DNA from: JBCBSZ01 sp039185015
GTDB lineage: Bacteria > Actinomycetota > Acidimicrobiia > Acidimicrobiales > Poriferisodalaceae
Reading direction: 5' to 3'
Assembly: GCA_039185015.1 (NCBI GenBank)
Contig: JBCDAU010000012.1
Span: 62,001-126,000, forward strand
Length of the DNA stretch: 64,000 nt
Shown here: positions 53,205 to 61,235 of the stretch, piece after piece
Position numbering within the stretch: position 1 is the first letter of the stretch
Layout: each line of letters starts with the position of its first letter
Notes under the pieces: model-generated
Told to the model about the DNA's origin: nothing
Databases searched by the model: none
The model's input: the letters and a program-made list of their open reading frames with translations, nothing else
Program-made: the position numbers and the translations under genes

Positions 53205-53521
53205 GAGGTCGCTCCCGTGTCGTCGCTGGACTCGACGTGATCGACGAAGGCGGTCAGGACGTCGTCCCAGAACGAGTCCACCCACGCCCGAACCTCGCCG
53301 AGCGTGCCGAGGTCGACGGAGTAGAGCCGTCGGGTCCCGTGTTCCCGCACTCGAACCAGGCCGGCGTCGTGCAGCACCCGGAGGTGCTGCGACACGGCGG
53401 ACTGCGTCACCGGCAGGGCGTCGGTCAGCTCGCGCACGGTCTGCTCGCCGTCGCGGAGCAGTCGGAGGACCGCCCTGCGGTTCGGGTTGCCCAGCGCATC
53501 GAGCGCCGCTTCATCAGTCAC
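53201..53521 (-). CDS. ArsR-family regulator
   Basis: A 106-aa winged-helix repressor. ALDALGNPNRRAVLRLLRDG and the recognition helix in LPVTQSAVSQHLRVLHDAGLV are typical, with the RLYSVD wing. The metal-binding cysteines of ArsR/SmtB sensors are absent, so it likely senses something other than a metal. It overlaps the SRPBCC-DinB gene by 4 nt and probably controls that operon from a small palindrome just upstream. GTG start. Confidence 0.93.
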   Translation of the reverse strand: MTDEAALDALGNPNRRAVLRLLRDGEQTVRELTDALPVTQSAVSQHLRVLHDAGLVRVREHGTRRLYSVDLGTLGEVRAWVDSFWDDVLTAFVDHVESSDDTGATS

Positions 53522-53525
53522 AACT

Positions 53526-53536
53526 AATGATTAGCA
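53526..53536. promoter_or_regulatory. Palindrome in the ArsR promoter
   Basis: CTAAT-G-ATTAG is a perfect inverted repeat 4 nt upstream of the arsR GTG, in an AT-rich island of a GC-rich region. It probably overlaps the promoter and serves as the autoregulatory operator. Confidence 0.5.
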
Positions 53537-53537
53537 T

Positions 53538-54143
53538 CTACTGATGGAAGGTGCAACCGCCCGACGAGGTGGATGGCGGGTTCCAGTCGGGGGCGATCGA
53601 ACGCAGGACGGTCCGGGCATGCTCGGCGAGCTCGGTCGCCGGCGCGCTGCGCCTGGCGTGGACCATGAGCCCCTGGAAGGCGAGGTCGACCGAGACCGTC
53701 GCCGAGCCGGCGTCGACACCGGGCGCGAGCTGCCCGGCCGCAGCCGCCCGCTCGAACTGCGCGGCGAAGCCGTCACGGATCATCGCGAAACCGCGGGCCA
53801 TCACATCGTCGAGCTCGGCGGCGAGGGCGGGGTGCTCGGTCGCCGTCGCCGTGAGGAGGCATCCCGTCAACCGATCGCCGTCGGCCGGTGGCACGAGGGC
53901 GGAGTCGAGGAAGCGCCAGACGTTGTCGAGGGGGTCGCCGTCGGCGGGCAGGTACCGCTCGATGCGACGGCCGATGACCTGATCGACGTACTGCTCGAGC
54001 ACGACCCGGGCGAGACCGTCCTTGCTCCCGAAGCGCCGATAGATGGACGGCGCCTTCAGCTCCAGCTCCGACTCGAGCTCGCGGATCGAGGTGGCCGACC
54101 AGCCTCGGCGCCAGAAGGCCCGCATGGCGCGATCGACCACCAC
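53538..54143 (-). CDS. TetR/AcrR-family regulator
   Basis: A TetR protein of 201 aa from the GTG at 54143. The helix-turn-helix lies around SATSIRELESELELKAPSIYRRFGSKD. The C-terminal domain is helical, with TGCLLTATATEHPALAAEL typical of TetR_C-type regulators. The first DNA-binding helix would be cut short with this start. An in-frame CTG at 54173, with AAGGA 7 nt upstream, would add LPRAPKFDED, the usual TetR beginning, so the true start is probably there. It is divergent from the haloalkane dehalogenase gene and may control it. Confidence 0.88.
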   Translation of the reverse strand: MVVDRAMRAFWRRGWSATSIRELESELELKAPSIYRRFGSKDGLARVVLEQYVDQVIGRRIERYLPADGDPLDNVWRFLDSALVPPADGDRLTGCLLTATATEHPALAAELDDVMARGFAMIRDGFAAQFERAAAAGQLAPGVDAGSATVSVDLAFQGLMVHARRSAPATELAEHARTVLRSIAPDWNPPSTSSGGCTFHQ

Positions 54144-54216
54144 GTCCTCGTCGAACTTCGGTGCTCTCGGCAGGTGCGCGTCCTTCCCGCTTCCGGTGGT
54201 TGACGATGATAGCGAG

Positions 54217-54228
54217 CGTTACCTAACG
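54217..54228. promoter_or_regulatory. Palindrome between tetR and the dehalogenase gene
   Basis: CGTTA-CC-TAACG is a perfect inverted repeat in the divergent gap. A TTGACG hexamer lies at 54200-54205, so the palindrome falls near the expected -10 position of the dehalogenase promoter. Confidence 0.5.
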
Positions 54229-54256
54229 TCCGCCACAACGAGCCCGAGGGAGCCCG

Positions 54257-55129
54257 ATGTCCGACTTCGATGCCACACCACTGACCAAGTCCCACGCCAC
54301 CGTCGACGGCAAGCGCATGGCGTACCACGAGCGCGGCGAGGGCGACCCGGTGGTCTTCCTCCACGGCAACCCGACGTCGTCGTACCTCTGGCGCAACATC
54401 ATCCCGCACGTCGCCGACCGCGCCCGCTGCATCGCCCCGGACCTCATCGGGCAGGGCGACTCCGACAAGCTCGACGACACCGGACCCGACTCGTACCGCT
54501 TCGTCGAGCACCGTCACTACCTCGACGGGCTCCTCGATCAGCTCGACCTGGGCGACCGCGTCACCCTCGTGATCCACGACTGGGGGTCGGCGCTCGGCTT
54601 CGACTGGGCCAATCGCCACCGCGACCGCGTCGCGGGCATCGCCTTCATGGAGGCGCTCGTCCGCCCGGTGACCTGGGCGGAGTGGCCCGAGGCGGCGACC
54701 GACATCTTCCAGGCCTTCCGCTCCCCTGCCGGTGAGGACATGGTCATCGGCAAGAACCTCTTCGTGGAGGCGGTGCTGCCGGGCTCGATCCAGCGGGAGC
54801 TCACCGAGGAGGAGATGAACGAGTACCGGCGCCCGTTCGTCGAGCCCGAGCACCGGCGCCCGACGCTGACCTGGCCGCGACAGATCGCCATCGACGGCGA
54901 GCCTGCCGACGTCCACGACATCAAGGCGGCCTACGCCGAGTGGCTGCCGACCGCGCCGTTCCCGAAGCTGTTCGTCAACGCAGAACCGGGCGCGATCCTC
55001 ACCGGCGAGGTACGGGAGTTCGTGCGCACGTGGTCGAACCTGACCGAGGTCACCGTCGCCGGGAGCCACTTCGTCCAGGAGGACAGCCCGCACGAGATCG
55101 GCCAGGCGATCGCCGACTGGATGGGTTGA
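54257..55129 (+). CDS. dhaA: Haloalkane dehalogenase, subfamily II (DhaA/LinB-like)
   Basis: A 290-aa alpha/beta hydrolase with the complete subfamily II active site. The nucleophile is D108 in IHDWGSALG, the halide-binding residues are W109 and N38 (HGNPTSSYLWRN), the acid is E132 (FMEALVRP) and the base is H271 (AGSHFVQED). The Glu at the acid position separates it from subfamilies I and III. It hydrolyses carbon-halogen bonds to alcohol and halide without a cofactor. GAGGGAG precedes the ATG. Epoxide hydrolases lack the DW pair, so that alternative is unlikely. Likely regulated by the divergent TetR. Confidence 0.95.
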   Translation: MSDFDATPLTKSHATVDGKRMAYHERGEGDPVVFLHGNPTSSYLWRNIIPHVADRARCIAPDLIGQGDSDKLDDTGPDSYRFVEHRHYLDGLLDQLDLGDRVTLVIHDWGSALGFDWANRHRDRVAGIAFMEALVRPVTWAEWPEAATDIFQAFRSPAGEDMVIGKNLFVEAVLPGSIQRELTEEEMNEYRRPFVEPEHRRPTLTWPRQIAIDGEPADVHDIKAAYAEWLPTAPFPKLFVNAEPGAILTGEVREFVRTWSNLTEVTVAGSHFVQEDSPHEIGQAIADWMG

Positions 55130-55133
55130 GGGC

Positions 55134-56312
55134 TCAGACCACGCGCCGGCGCCGGTCGAGCGCGGTCAGCGCCTCGTCGAGCTGAGCGTTCGTCCAACCC
55201 TCGTCGAGGGCTCGCCGGACGATGTCGGCCTGGGTCGCCGGGGCGAGTCCGTCGACCGGCGGGTCGTTGTCGAGGTCGCTGGGGAACGCGTAGCCCTCCG
55301 CCGCGGCGCCGAGCGCAGCGCCGACCGCCCGCTCCGACCAGCCGGCGTCGCGTCGACGGCGGAGCGCGGGGTAGATCGCCCGCACGACGGCGGTGCGGTC
55401 GACGCGCTCCATCGCCCGCCCGAGCGGACTGGAGACCTGCAGCAGGTTCGCCACGCGCCGCACGTCTGCGCTGCGGTTGTCGCCGGCTGCGTGGAGGAGC
55501 GCGGGATTGAAGAACACGGCGTCACCGACGTCCAGCGGGAGCTGCACGAACCGCTCCTCGAACGCCGCCGCCACCTCGGGCTGCCGGTACGCCAGGTACC
55601 CGAGCGGGTACTTCTGCGAGTGGGGCAGCAGCTTGGTCGGCCCGGACTCGATCGGCATCTCGCAGTGCGCGACCGCCCCCTGGAGGGTGAGCATCGGCGA
55701 CATGGTGTGGACGTGATGTGGGAACCGGGCCACCTCGTCGTCGGTCATGAAGCCGAGGTGGTAGTCGCGGTGCGGTGCCTGGGCCGCCCCGCCGGGGTTC
55801 ACGACGTTGATCTGAGCGGTGACCTGGTACCCCGGGCCGAGCCACGCCTCGGACGCCAGCGCGATCGTCTCGCTGGCGTAGTAGTCGACGAAGGTGCCCG
55901 GGTCGTCCAGGGCGAGCTTCTCGAGGGTGTTCCAGGCTCGTTCGTTGGCGCCGGCGACCGCGAAGTGGTCGGCGGCGCTGATGCCCGCCTCACGCTCCCG
56001 TCGAAGGATCGTGTCGCAGACCGCGCTGGAGCGATGGACCGCGTCGGGGTCGACCGCACCGCGGAAGGCGACGACGCCAGGCCCGGCGCCGATCGCGTGG
56101 GCGATCTCCCCCAGCACGCGCCGACGACGGTCGAGGTCGTCGACGATCTCCTCGACGGCGGCCGCGTCGTAGACGATGACGCCGGACTCGACGCCGATCG
56201 CGTGCTCGTAAAGAGACTCGTCGGTGTCGACGTCGACGACGCGGAGGAGGTCGTCGAGATCGACGTCGCTCACGGTCCAGAAGCCGTCGTGGGAGCGCAC
56301 CCGGTGGTCCAT
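55134..56312 (-). CDS. Phytanoyl-CoA-dioxygenase-family (PhyH) oxygenase
   Basis: A 392-aa Fe(II)/2-oxoglutarate oxygenase. Iron ligands are H181 and D183 (PHRDYHLGF) and H274 (ALLHAAGDNRS), with Arg residues downstream for 2-oxoglutarate. The C-terminal 90 residues (DAGWSERAVGAALGAA, EGWTNAQLDEAL) are helical and look like short repeated UBA-like elements, unusual for PhyH proteins. The substrate is unknown; it need not be a CoA ester. The ATG at 56312 has a TAAACT element 7 nt upstream. It ends 4 nt from the convergent dehalogenase gene. Confidence 0.88.
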   Translation of the reverse strand: MDHRVRSHDGFWTVSDVDLDDLLRVVDVDTDESLYEHAIGVESGVIVYDAAAVEEIVDDLDRRRRVLGEIAHAIGAGPGVVAFRGAVDPDAVHRSSAVCDTILRREREAGISAADHFAVAGANERAWNTLEKLALDDPGTFVDYYASETIALASEAWLGPGYQVTAQINVVNPGGAAQAPHRDYHLGFMTDDEVARFPHHVHTMSPMLTLQGAVAHCEMPIESGPTKLLPHSQKYPLGYLAYRQPEVAAAFEERFVQLPLDVGDAVFFNPALLHAAGDNRSADVRRVANLLQVSSPLGRAMERVDRTAVVRAIYPALRRRRDAGWSERAVGAALGAAAEGYAFPSDLDNDPPVDGLAPATQADIVRRALDEGWTNAQLDEALTALDRRRRVV

Positions 56313-56319
56313 GGGCGGC

Positions 56320-56325
56320 AGTTTA
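56320..56325 (-). promoter_or_regulatory. Leaderless-type -10 element TAAACT
   Basis: On the minus strand TAAACT ends 7 nt before the ATG of the PhyH gene. Confidence 0.5.
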
Positions 56326-56392
56326 GAGCGCTCCAACGCGGGCTGCCCGAAAACCGCCGGTGGGGTCGAAGCTCCGGTGCGAGGGTGATGCC

Positions 56393-57178
56393 ATGACGAT
56401 CGACCCCGCCACCGCATCCGACCTCGGCGCCCGGTTCGCCGAGCTGCACGCCGAGGGCACCTTCCTCCTCGTGAACGTGGCCGACCCCGTCACCGCGGCG
56501 GCGGTCGTCGCCGCCGGGGCGCGGTCGATCGCGACCTCCAGCGGTGCCCACGCCGCCCTGATCGGACGCCGGGACGCCGCCGGCGCCGTCTCGATGGACG
56601 AGCACGCCGAGCACACCGAGCAGCTCGTCGCCGCCGCATCGACCGTCCCCTGCAACGTCGACGCCGAGAACGGCTACGGCCACGAGCCCGAGGACGTCGC
56701 TGCGGCCGTCCGACGCTTCGCGGCCACCGGAGCGGCAGGCATGGGGATCGAGGACTGGTCGGGCGACGCCGACCGAGGCGTGTACGACCGAGCCCTGACC
56801 GTCGCTCGCATCGAGGCAGCGGTCGAGGCCGCAGCGGCGCTGGACCGTCCCTTCCTCGTCACGGGCCGGACCGAGGTCCTGCTCTACGACCTCGACGGCG
56901 GCATCAGCGAGGCCCTTGCCCGGCTCCAGGGGATGGCCGAGGTCGGCGCGCACTGCCTCTACGCCCCCGGCACGAGGAGCCTCGATTCGGTGCGAACGGT
57001 CGTGGCGGACGCCGGCGGTCCCGTGAACGTCCTCGCCGCGCCGTGGCGTGACGGCGCGCCGACCGTCGCCGAGATCGCCGAGGCCGGCGCTCGCCGCATC
57101 AGCCTGGGCGGCGCGCTCTTCACCGCCCAGGTGAAGTTCGCCGCAGCCGAGGTCGGGCGCCTGGTCGACGAGCTCTGA
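56393..57178 (+). CDS. Isocitrate lyase/PEP-mutase-superfamily enzyme
   Basis: A 261-aa TIM-barrel protein of the PEP mutase/isocitrate lyase superfamily: ARSIATSSGAHAALIG, PCNVDAENGYG (metal-binding Asp/Glu), GAAGMGIEDW, and FLVTGRTEVL. The KKCGH-type loop of true isocitrate lyases is absent, so it is more like carboxyphosphonoenolpyruvate or oxaloacetate-type lyases. The reaction is not certain. The ATG at 56393 is preferred, with GAGGGTG upstream; a GTG at 56360 is in frame. Confidence 0.9.
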   Translation: MTIDPATASDLGARFAELHAEGTFLLVNVADPVTAAAVVAAGARSIATSSGAHAALIGRRDAAGAVSMDEHAEHTEQLVAAASTVPCNVDAENGYGHEPEDVAAAVRRFAATGAAGMGIEDWSGDADRGVYDRALTVARIEAAVEAAAALDRPFLVTGRTEVLLYDLDGGISEALARLQGMAEVGAHCLYAPGTRSLDSVRTVVADAGGPVNVLAAPWRDGAPTVAEIAEAGARRISLGGALFTAQVKFAAAEVGRLVDEL

Positions 57179-57205
57179 TGCCCTCGGCCCGACCTCGCCG
57201 ACCGG

Positions 57206-57970
57206 TCATCGGGCGGTGTAGCCGGCATCGACGTGGACGATCTCGCCGGTGACGTAGCTGGCGTCGTCCGAGGCGAGGAACGCGACGACCTTGGCGACCT
57301 CGATCGGTTCGGCGAGGCGCTTCATCGGGATCGTGGCATCGGCGAGCGCCTGGAGCTCGTCCTCGGTCGGTGAGGTCGGACGGTGCGAGGACAGCATGGG
57401 GGTGCGCACCTCCCCCGGGGCGACCGCGTTGGCCCTGATGCCCTGCTCGACGTGGTCGAGGGCGAGCGCACGGGTGAGTTGGTGCACGGCGCCCTTCGAG
57501 GCGCAGTAGGCCAGGGCGCCCGCCGACCCGACCGCTCCCCAGATCGATCCGAAGTTCACGATGGCCCCGAAACCGGCGTCGATCATCGGTCCGAGGGCGG
57601 CCCTGCAGCAGTAGAAGGTGCCGTCGACGTTGATGCTCATCACCCGATGCCAGTCGTCGTCGGAGGTCTCCGTCGCTCCGGCTCGGTGGATCGTCCCGGC
57701 GGCGTTCACGAGCACGTCGAGGCGACCGAACCGCTCCACGACGTCGGCGACCAACTCGTCGCAGAACGCCGACCGGCTGACGTCACCGGTTCGCACGAGC
57801 ACGCCGGGAGCGCCACGGTCATGGCAGTCCCGCCCCACGGCCGTCGCCCCGGCCTCGTCGATGTCGACCACGACGACCGCGTCGCCCCCTTCGGCGAGGA
57901 GGCGAGCCGTCGCTGCCCCCATGCCCGACGCTCCCCCGGTCACGACGGCCACCCGATCGGAGCGGGTCAC
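57206..57970 (-). CDS. Short-chain dehydrogenase/reductase (SDR)
   Basis: A 254-aa classical SDR. TGGASGMG is at 11-18, VNAAG replaces NNAG, the active-site Ser lies in NFGSIWG, and Y156-x3-K160 completes the triad. D37 after strand 2 (VVDID) suggests NAD rather than NADP. The C-terminal GEIVHVDAGYTA is typical. The GTG overlaps the stop of the upstream SDR gene by 4 nt, so the two dehydrogenases are co-translated and may act in sequence. Substrate unknown. Confidence 0.93.
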   Translation of the reverse strand: MTRSDRVAVVTGGASGMGAATARLLAEGGDAVVVVDIDEAGATAVGRDCHDRGAPGVLVRTGDVSRSAFCDELVADVVERFGRLDVLVNAAGTIHRAGATETSDDDWHRVMSINVDGTFYCCRAALGPMIDAGFGAIVNFGSIWGAVGSAGALAYCASKGAVHQLTRALALDHVEQGIRANAVAPGEVRTPMLSSHRPTSPTEDELQALADATIPMKRLAEPIEVAKVVAFLASDDASYVTGEIVHVDAGYTAR

Positions 57971-58731
57971 CCGCCGTCCCTCGCTGCGACCGGATCGAAG
58001 AACATCCCGCCGTACGCCTGGCCGGTCGGTTGGAGCTCGATCCGATTGACGTTCACGTGTGGAGGGACGGCGACGGCGTAGTGGATGGCGTCCGCGATCT
58101 CGGCGGCGGTGACCTCCTCGATCCCCGTGTCCGTCGCGGCCGCACGTCGGTCAGGATCGCTGATCGCCACGTCGTAGAACTCGGTGGTGACCCGCCCGGG
58201 ACAGATCTCCGTGACGCGCACGCCGCTCCCGCGCAGCTCCAGCCGGAGGTTCGTGCTCAGCCGGTGGATGGCGGCCTTCGAGGCGCCGTAGAGGGCGTTG
58301 GGCGCGGCGTAGAGCGCGGTGACGGAACCGACGTTGACGATGTGCCCGGAACGACGCTCGACCATCCCGCGGAGGACGGCGCCGGTGACCACGAGCAGCG
58401 CGGTCACGTTGGTCTCGATGGTGACGGCGATGTCGTCGATCGAGGACTCGGCGAGCGTGCCGTCCATCCGACCGAGACCGGCGTTGTTCACGAGGACGTC
58501 GATCCTGCCGATGCCCGCGGCGAGCGCCGACATCGCTTCGGTGTCGCGAACGTCGAGGGCGTGGGTGGTGCACCCGGTGCGCTCGGCGAGCGACGCGAGG
58601 CGGTCGACGCGGCGGGCCGTCGCGTGCACGGTGAACCCCTCCGCGGCGAGACGCTCGGCGGTCGCCCGACCGATCCCGCTCGACGCACCCGTGACGAGCG
58701 CGACGGGCGACGACGGGCTGCTGCTCGACAC
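57967..58731 (-). CDS. Short-chain dehydrogenase/reductase (SDR)
   Basis: A 254-aa SDR. TGASSGIG is at 14-21, NNAG follows, the active-site Ser lies in NVGSVTA, and Y148-x3-K152 is present. R40-R41 after strand 2 (ATARR) suggests NADP use, unlike the downstream SDR. The ending ELQPTGQAYGGMFF is typical of YdfG-like enzymes. The GTG at 58731 has a TACCGT element 6 nt upstream. First gene of a two-SDR operon. Confidence 0.92.
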   Translation of the reverse strand: MSSSSPSSPVALVTGASSGIGRATAERLAAEGFTVHATARRVDRLASLAERTGCTTHALDVRDTEAMSALAAGIGRIDVLVNNAGLGRMDGTLAESSIDDIAVTIETNVTALLVVTGAVLRGMVERRSGHIVNVGSVTALYAAPNALYGASKAAIHRLSTNLRLELRGSGVRVTEICPGRVTTEFYDVAISDPDRRAAATDTGIEEVTAAEIADAIHYAVAVPPHVNVNRIELQPTGQAYGGMFFDPVAARDGG

Positions 58732-58737
58732 GGCGTC

Positions 58738-58743
58738 ACGGTA
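58738..58743 (-). promoter_or_regulatory. Leaderless-type -10 element TACCGT
   Basis: On the minus strand TACCGT ends 6 nt before the GTG of the two-SDR operon. Confidence 0.5.
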
Positions 58744-58847
58744 GTCCGACCGAGCTCGGGTCGAGCTTGCCCGGCCGTGTCTCACTGCTACGTTCGACGC
58801 CGCCACGGCGACGGCAGTCGTCGCCCGGACCGAGGAGCGCAGCACCG

Positions 58848-59501
58848 GTGAAAGGCGACGTCGTCGTCATCGAGGAGCACCACCGGCAGGCCGCGGCCGT
58901 CATCGCCCCGGTGGTCGCCCCGGCGGTGAGAGCCAAGCAGGGTCGGTACACGATCACCGTCGCCGGCGAGTCCGGGAGCGGGAAGTCCGAGACCGCCAAC
59001 GCCATCGCCGAGGCCCTGGCGGCCGAGGGGATGCGCGCGGTGGTGCTGGGCCAGGACGACTACTTCGTGCTGCCGCCCCGCAGCAACGATGCCAGGCGCC
59101 GAGAGGACCCAGCCTGGCTCGGGCCGCACGTCGAGGTCCGACTCGACGTGCTCGAGCAGAACCTCATCGACGCGATCGCCGGCGAACCCTCGATCACGAA
59201 GCCGTTGGTCGACTACGACGCCGACTCGGTCGAGGACGAGACGCTCGACCTGGGCGGTGTCGATGCCGTCATCGCCGAGGGCACCTACACCTCGCTGCTG
59301 CGCCACGTCGACACCCGGGTCTTCATCGCCCGGAACCGCCTGGAGACCCTCGCGCATCGGCAGAAGCGCAACCGGGGCGACGAGGTCGGCGACCCGTTCA
59401 TCGAGGCCATCCTCGAGACCGAGCACAAGATCATCGCCGGCCACCGGAACCTCGCCGACTTCGTGATCACCCGCGACTACGAGGTGCTCGTCGCTCCCTG
59501 A
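58848..59501 (+). CDS. Uridine-kinase-like P-loop kinase
   Basis: A 217-aa P-loop kinase. Walker A is GESGSGKS (40-47), QDDYFVLPPRSNDARR resembles the substrate region of the uridine kinase/phosphoribulokinase group, and a lid-like RNRGDEVGDPF segment follows. It probably phosphorylates a small sugar-like or nucleoside substrate. The GTG has GAGGAG upstream. Its end overlaps the convergent GH13 gene by 25 nt. A link to the GH13 phosphorylase-like enzyme is possible, but they are on opposite strands. Confidence 0.85.
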   Translation: MKGDVVVIEEHHRQAAAVIAPVVAPAVRAKQGRYTITVAGESGSGKSETANAIAEALAAEGMRAVVLGQDDYFVLPPRSNDARRREDPAWLGPHVEVRLDVLEQNLIDAIAGEPSITKPLVDYDADSVEDETLDLGGVDAVIAEGTYTSLLRHVDTRVFIARNRLETLAHRQKRNRGDEVGDPFIEAILETEHKIIAGHRNLADFVITRDYEVLVAP

Positions 59502-61225
59502 TCGGCGGCCGACCAGCGCCGCTCACCGTCGCCGTCGAGGTGGCTGACGAGGAAGGTCGCCGCGGCGAGGTCGGCCTCGAGCCGGGCGGTCGCGCCGTCC
59601 CCGGTCCACTCGAGGACGATCTCGTGCTCGTCGGGCGTCTCGACCGACAGCTCCCCCTGGAACGCCGGTGAGGTGTTCCGGAGGCGCAGGAGCTCGAGCT
59701 GGAGCTGGACGACCGGGAGGCTGAGTCGTCGCTCGATCTCGTCGAGCGACAGGTTGGTTCGGTTGATCTCCTTGTGACCGCCGGGCCCGGCCCGGTCGGC
59801 GGCCTCGACGTCGTTCGACCCGGCGAAGAGGTCCAGGTACCAGACCTGCGGGGTCCCGGGGACGAAGAGGTGGAGCGCGCGGGCGAGGGCGAAGCTGTCG
59901 TCGTCCTCGCCCAGGGCGCTGTAGAAGGTCGCGTTGACCTGGTAGTAGGAGATCTTCTGCCCGTCCGGCCCGTAGAGGTTCTTCACGCGGCCGCCCCGTC
60001 GGAGCAGGCGCTCGACCGTCGACTCGATGACGTCGTCGGGCAGCAGCCCTGCCCGCTCCTCGCCGTCGGCGGTGGTGCCGCCCCGAAGGTCGATCACCGG
60101 GATGCCGTCATGGCAGCCGAGCATGGTGACGGTCTCGAGGTCGCGCCGGATGACCTCGTCGATCCACCGCTTCAGATCCGTGCTCCGCCCGCGATCGATC
60201 GCGTCGATGACCAGCCCCGGGAAGAAGAAGTCGTAGACCGGGAAGCCCTCGTCGGCGAGCTCGGTGTGGATGGCGGTGCCGTACTCGGCGTGGATCTCGG
60301 GGAGCAGGGTCAGATCGAGCTCGGCAGCCATGTCGGCCAGGCGCCGGAGCTGCTCCCAGGTGCCGGGGCGGTTGAAGAAGTTCGACCGCCCGATCTCCTT
60401 GTGGAGATAGGCGAAGGCGTCGAGCCGCACGATCCTGGCGCCGTAGGCGGCGAGCCGCTCGAGCGTCTCCCGGTAGAAGGTCCAGACCTGCTCGGAGCGG
60501 GCGTCGAGGTCCATCTGTCCGAGGTAGCGCCGATGGCGGCCGACGACGGCGAGGACCGCCGACCGGTCCACACCGACGCCGAAGTCGACCTCGTCCAGGG
60601 GCGTGGCCGTCTCGGCCGCGTCGGCCAACACCGTCGCGACCTCGAACTCGCGACCGACCGGCACCACTCCCGTCAGCGCTCGCGCACCCACCGGCTCCTC
60701 GGTGACCTGCTGGTAGAAGGTGTTCCAGTACCAGCGGTCGCTGCCGTCGGGGAACGGGATCCGCAGCACCGGCAGGCCGGGTTTGCGCATGAAGAGGCGT
60801 TCGAGGTGCTCGGCGTCGGGAACCACGACGCCTCGCTCATCGGGCTCGCCGTGGCCGGCCCAGAACTCGTTCCAGTCGATGAAGAAGTCCCGGTAGCTCG
60901 ACTGGTCGCCCAGCTCGACGAGATCACGAAACTGCGGCGACGCCACCGAGAGGTGGTTGAGCACGAAGTCCAGCTTCAACTCGACCCCGAGGTCGGCCAG
61001 CGCATCGAGATCGTCCTGCGCGACGAGCTCGTCGTTCATCCCGTAGTCGACGACGGAGAAGCCACGATCGAGATCGCTGTTGAAGAAGGTCGGCAGCACG
61101 TAGAAGAGCGAGACGACGTCGGCGAGCTCAGGTCGACGGAGCAGCTCGATCATGTCGGCGAGGCGCTCGCCGACGCTGTCCGGGTAGGCGTTGAGCATCA
61201 CGCCGGAGGGCAGGCGCTTGGTCAC
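59477..61225 (-). CDS. GH13 sucrose-phosphorylase-like glycosidase
   Basis: A 582-aa GH13 enzyme of the sucrose phosphorylase group (subfamily 18-like). Nucleophile D269 is in VRLDAFAY, acid/base E310 in LLPEIHAEY, and the third acidic residue D373 in GCHDGIPVID. The N-terminal MLNAYPDSVGERLADM and YVLPTFFNSDLDRGFSVVDY are typical of sucrose and related phosphorylases. The acceptor specificity (sucrose, sucrose 6-phosphate, glucosylglycerate) is not readable. It is longer than sucrose phosphorylase by about 80 residues. It lies 10 nt after the LLM gene, in one operon. Confidence 0.9.
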   Translation of the reverse strand: MTKRLPSGVMLNAYPDSVGERLADMIELLRRPELADVVSLFYVLPTFFNSDLDRGFSVVDYGMNDELVAQDDLDALADLGVELKLDFVLNHLSVASPQFRDLVELGDQSSYRDFFIDWNEFWAGHGEPDERGVVVPDAEHLERLFMRKPGLPVLRIPFPDGSDRWYWNTFYQQVTEEPVGARALTGVVPVGREFEVATVLADAAETATPLDEVDFGVGVDRSAVLAVVGRHRRYLGQMDLDARSEQVWTFYRETLERLAAYGARIVRLDAFAYLHKEIGRSNFFNRPGTWEQLRRLADMAAELDLTLLPEIHAEYGTAIHTELADEGFPVYDFFFPGLVIDAIDRGRSTDLKRWIDEVIRRDLETVTMLGCHDGIPVIDLRGGTTADGEERAGLLPDDVIESTVERLLRRGGRVKNLYGPDGQKISYYQVNATFYSALGEDDDSFALARALHLFVPGTPQVWYLDLFAGSNDVEAADRAGPGGHKEINRTNLSLDEIERRLSLPVVQLQLELLRLRNTSPAFQGELSVETPDEHEIVLEWTGDGATARLEADLAAATFLVSHLDGDGERRWSAADQGATSTS

Positions 61226-61235
61226 GGTGGGCCTC

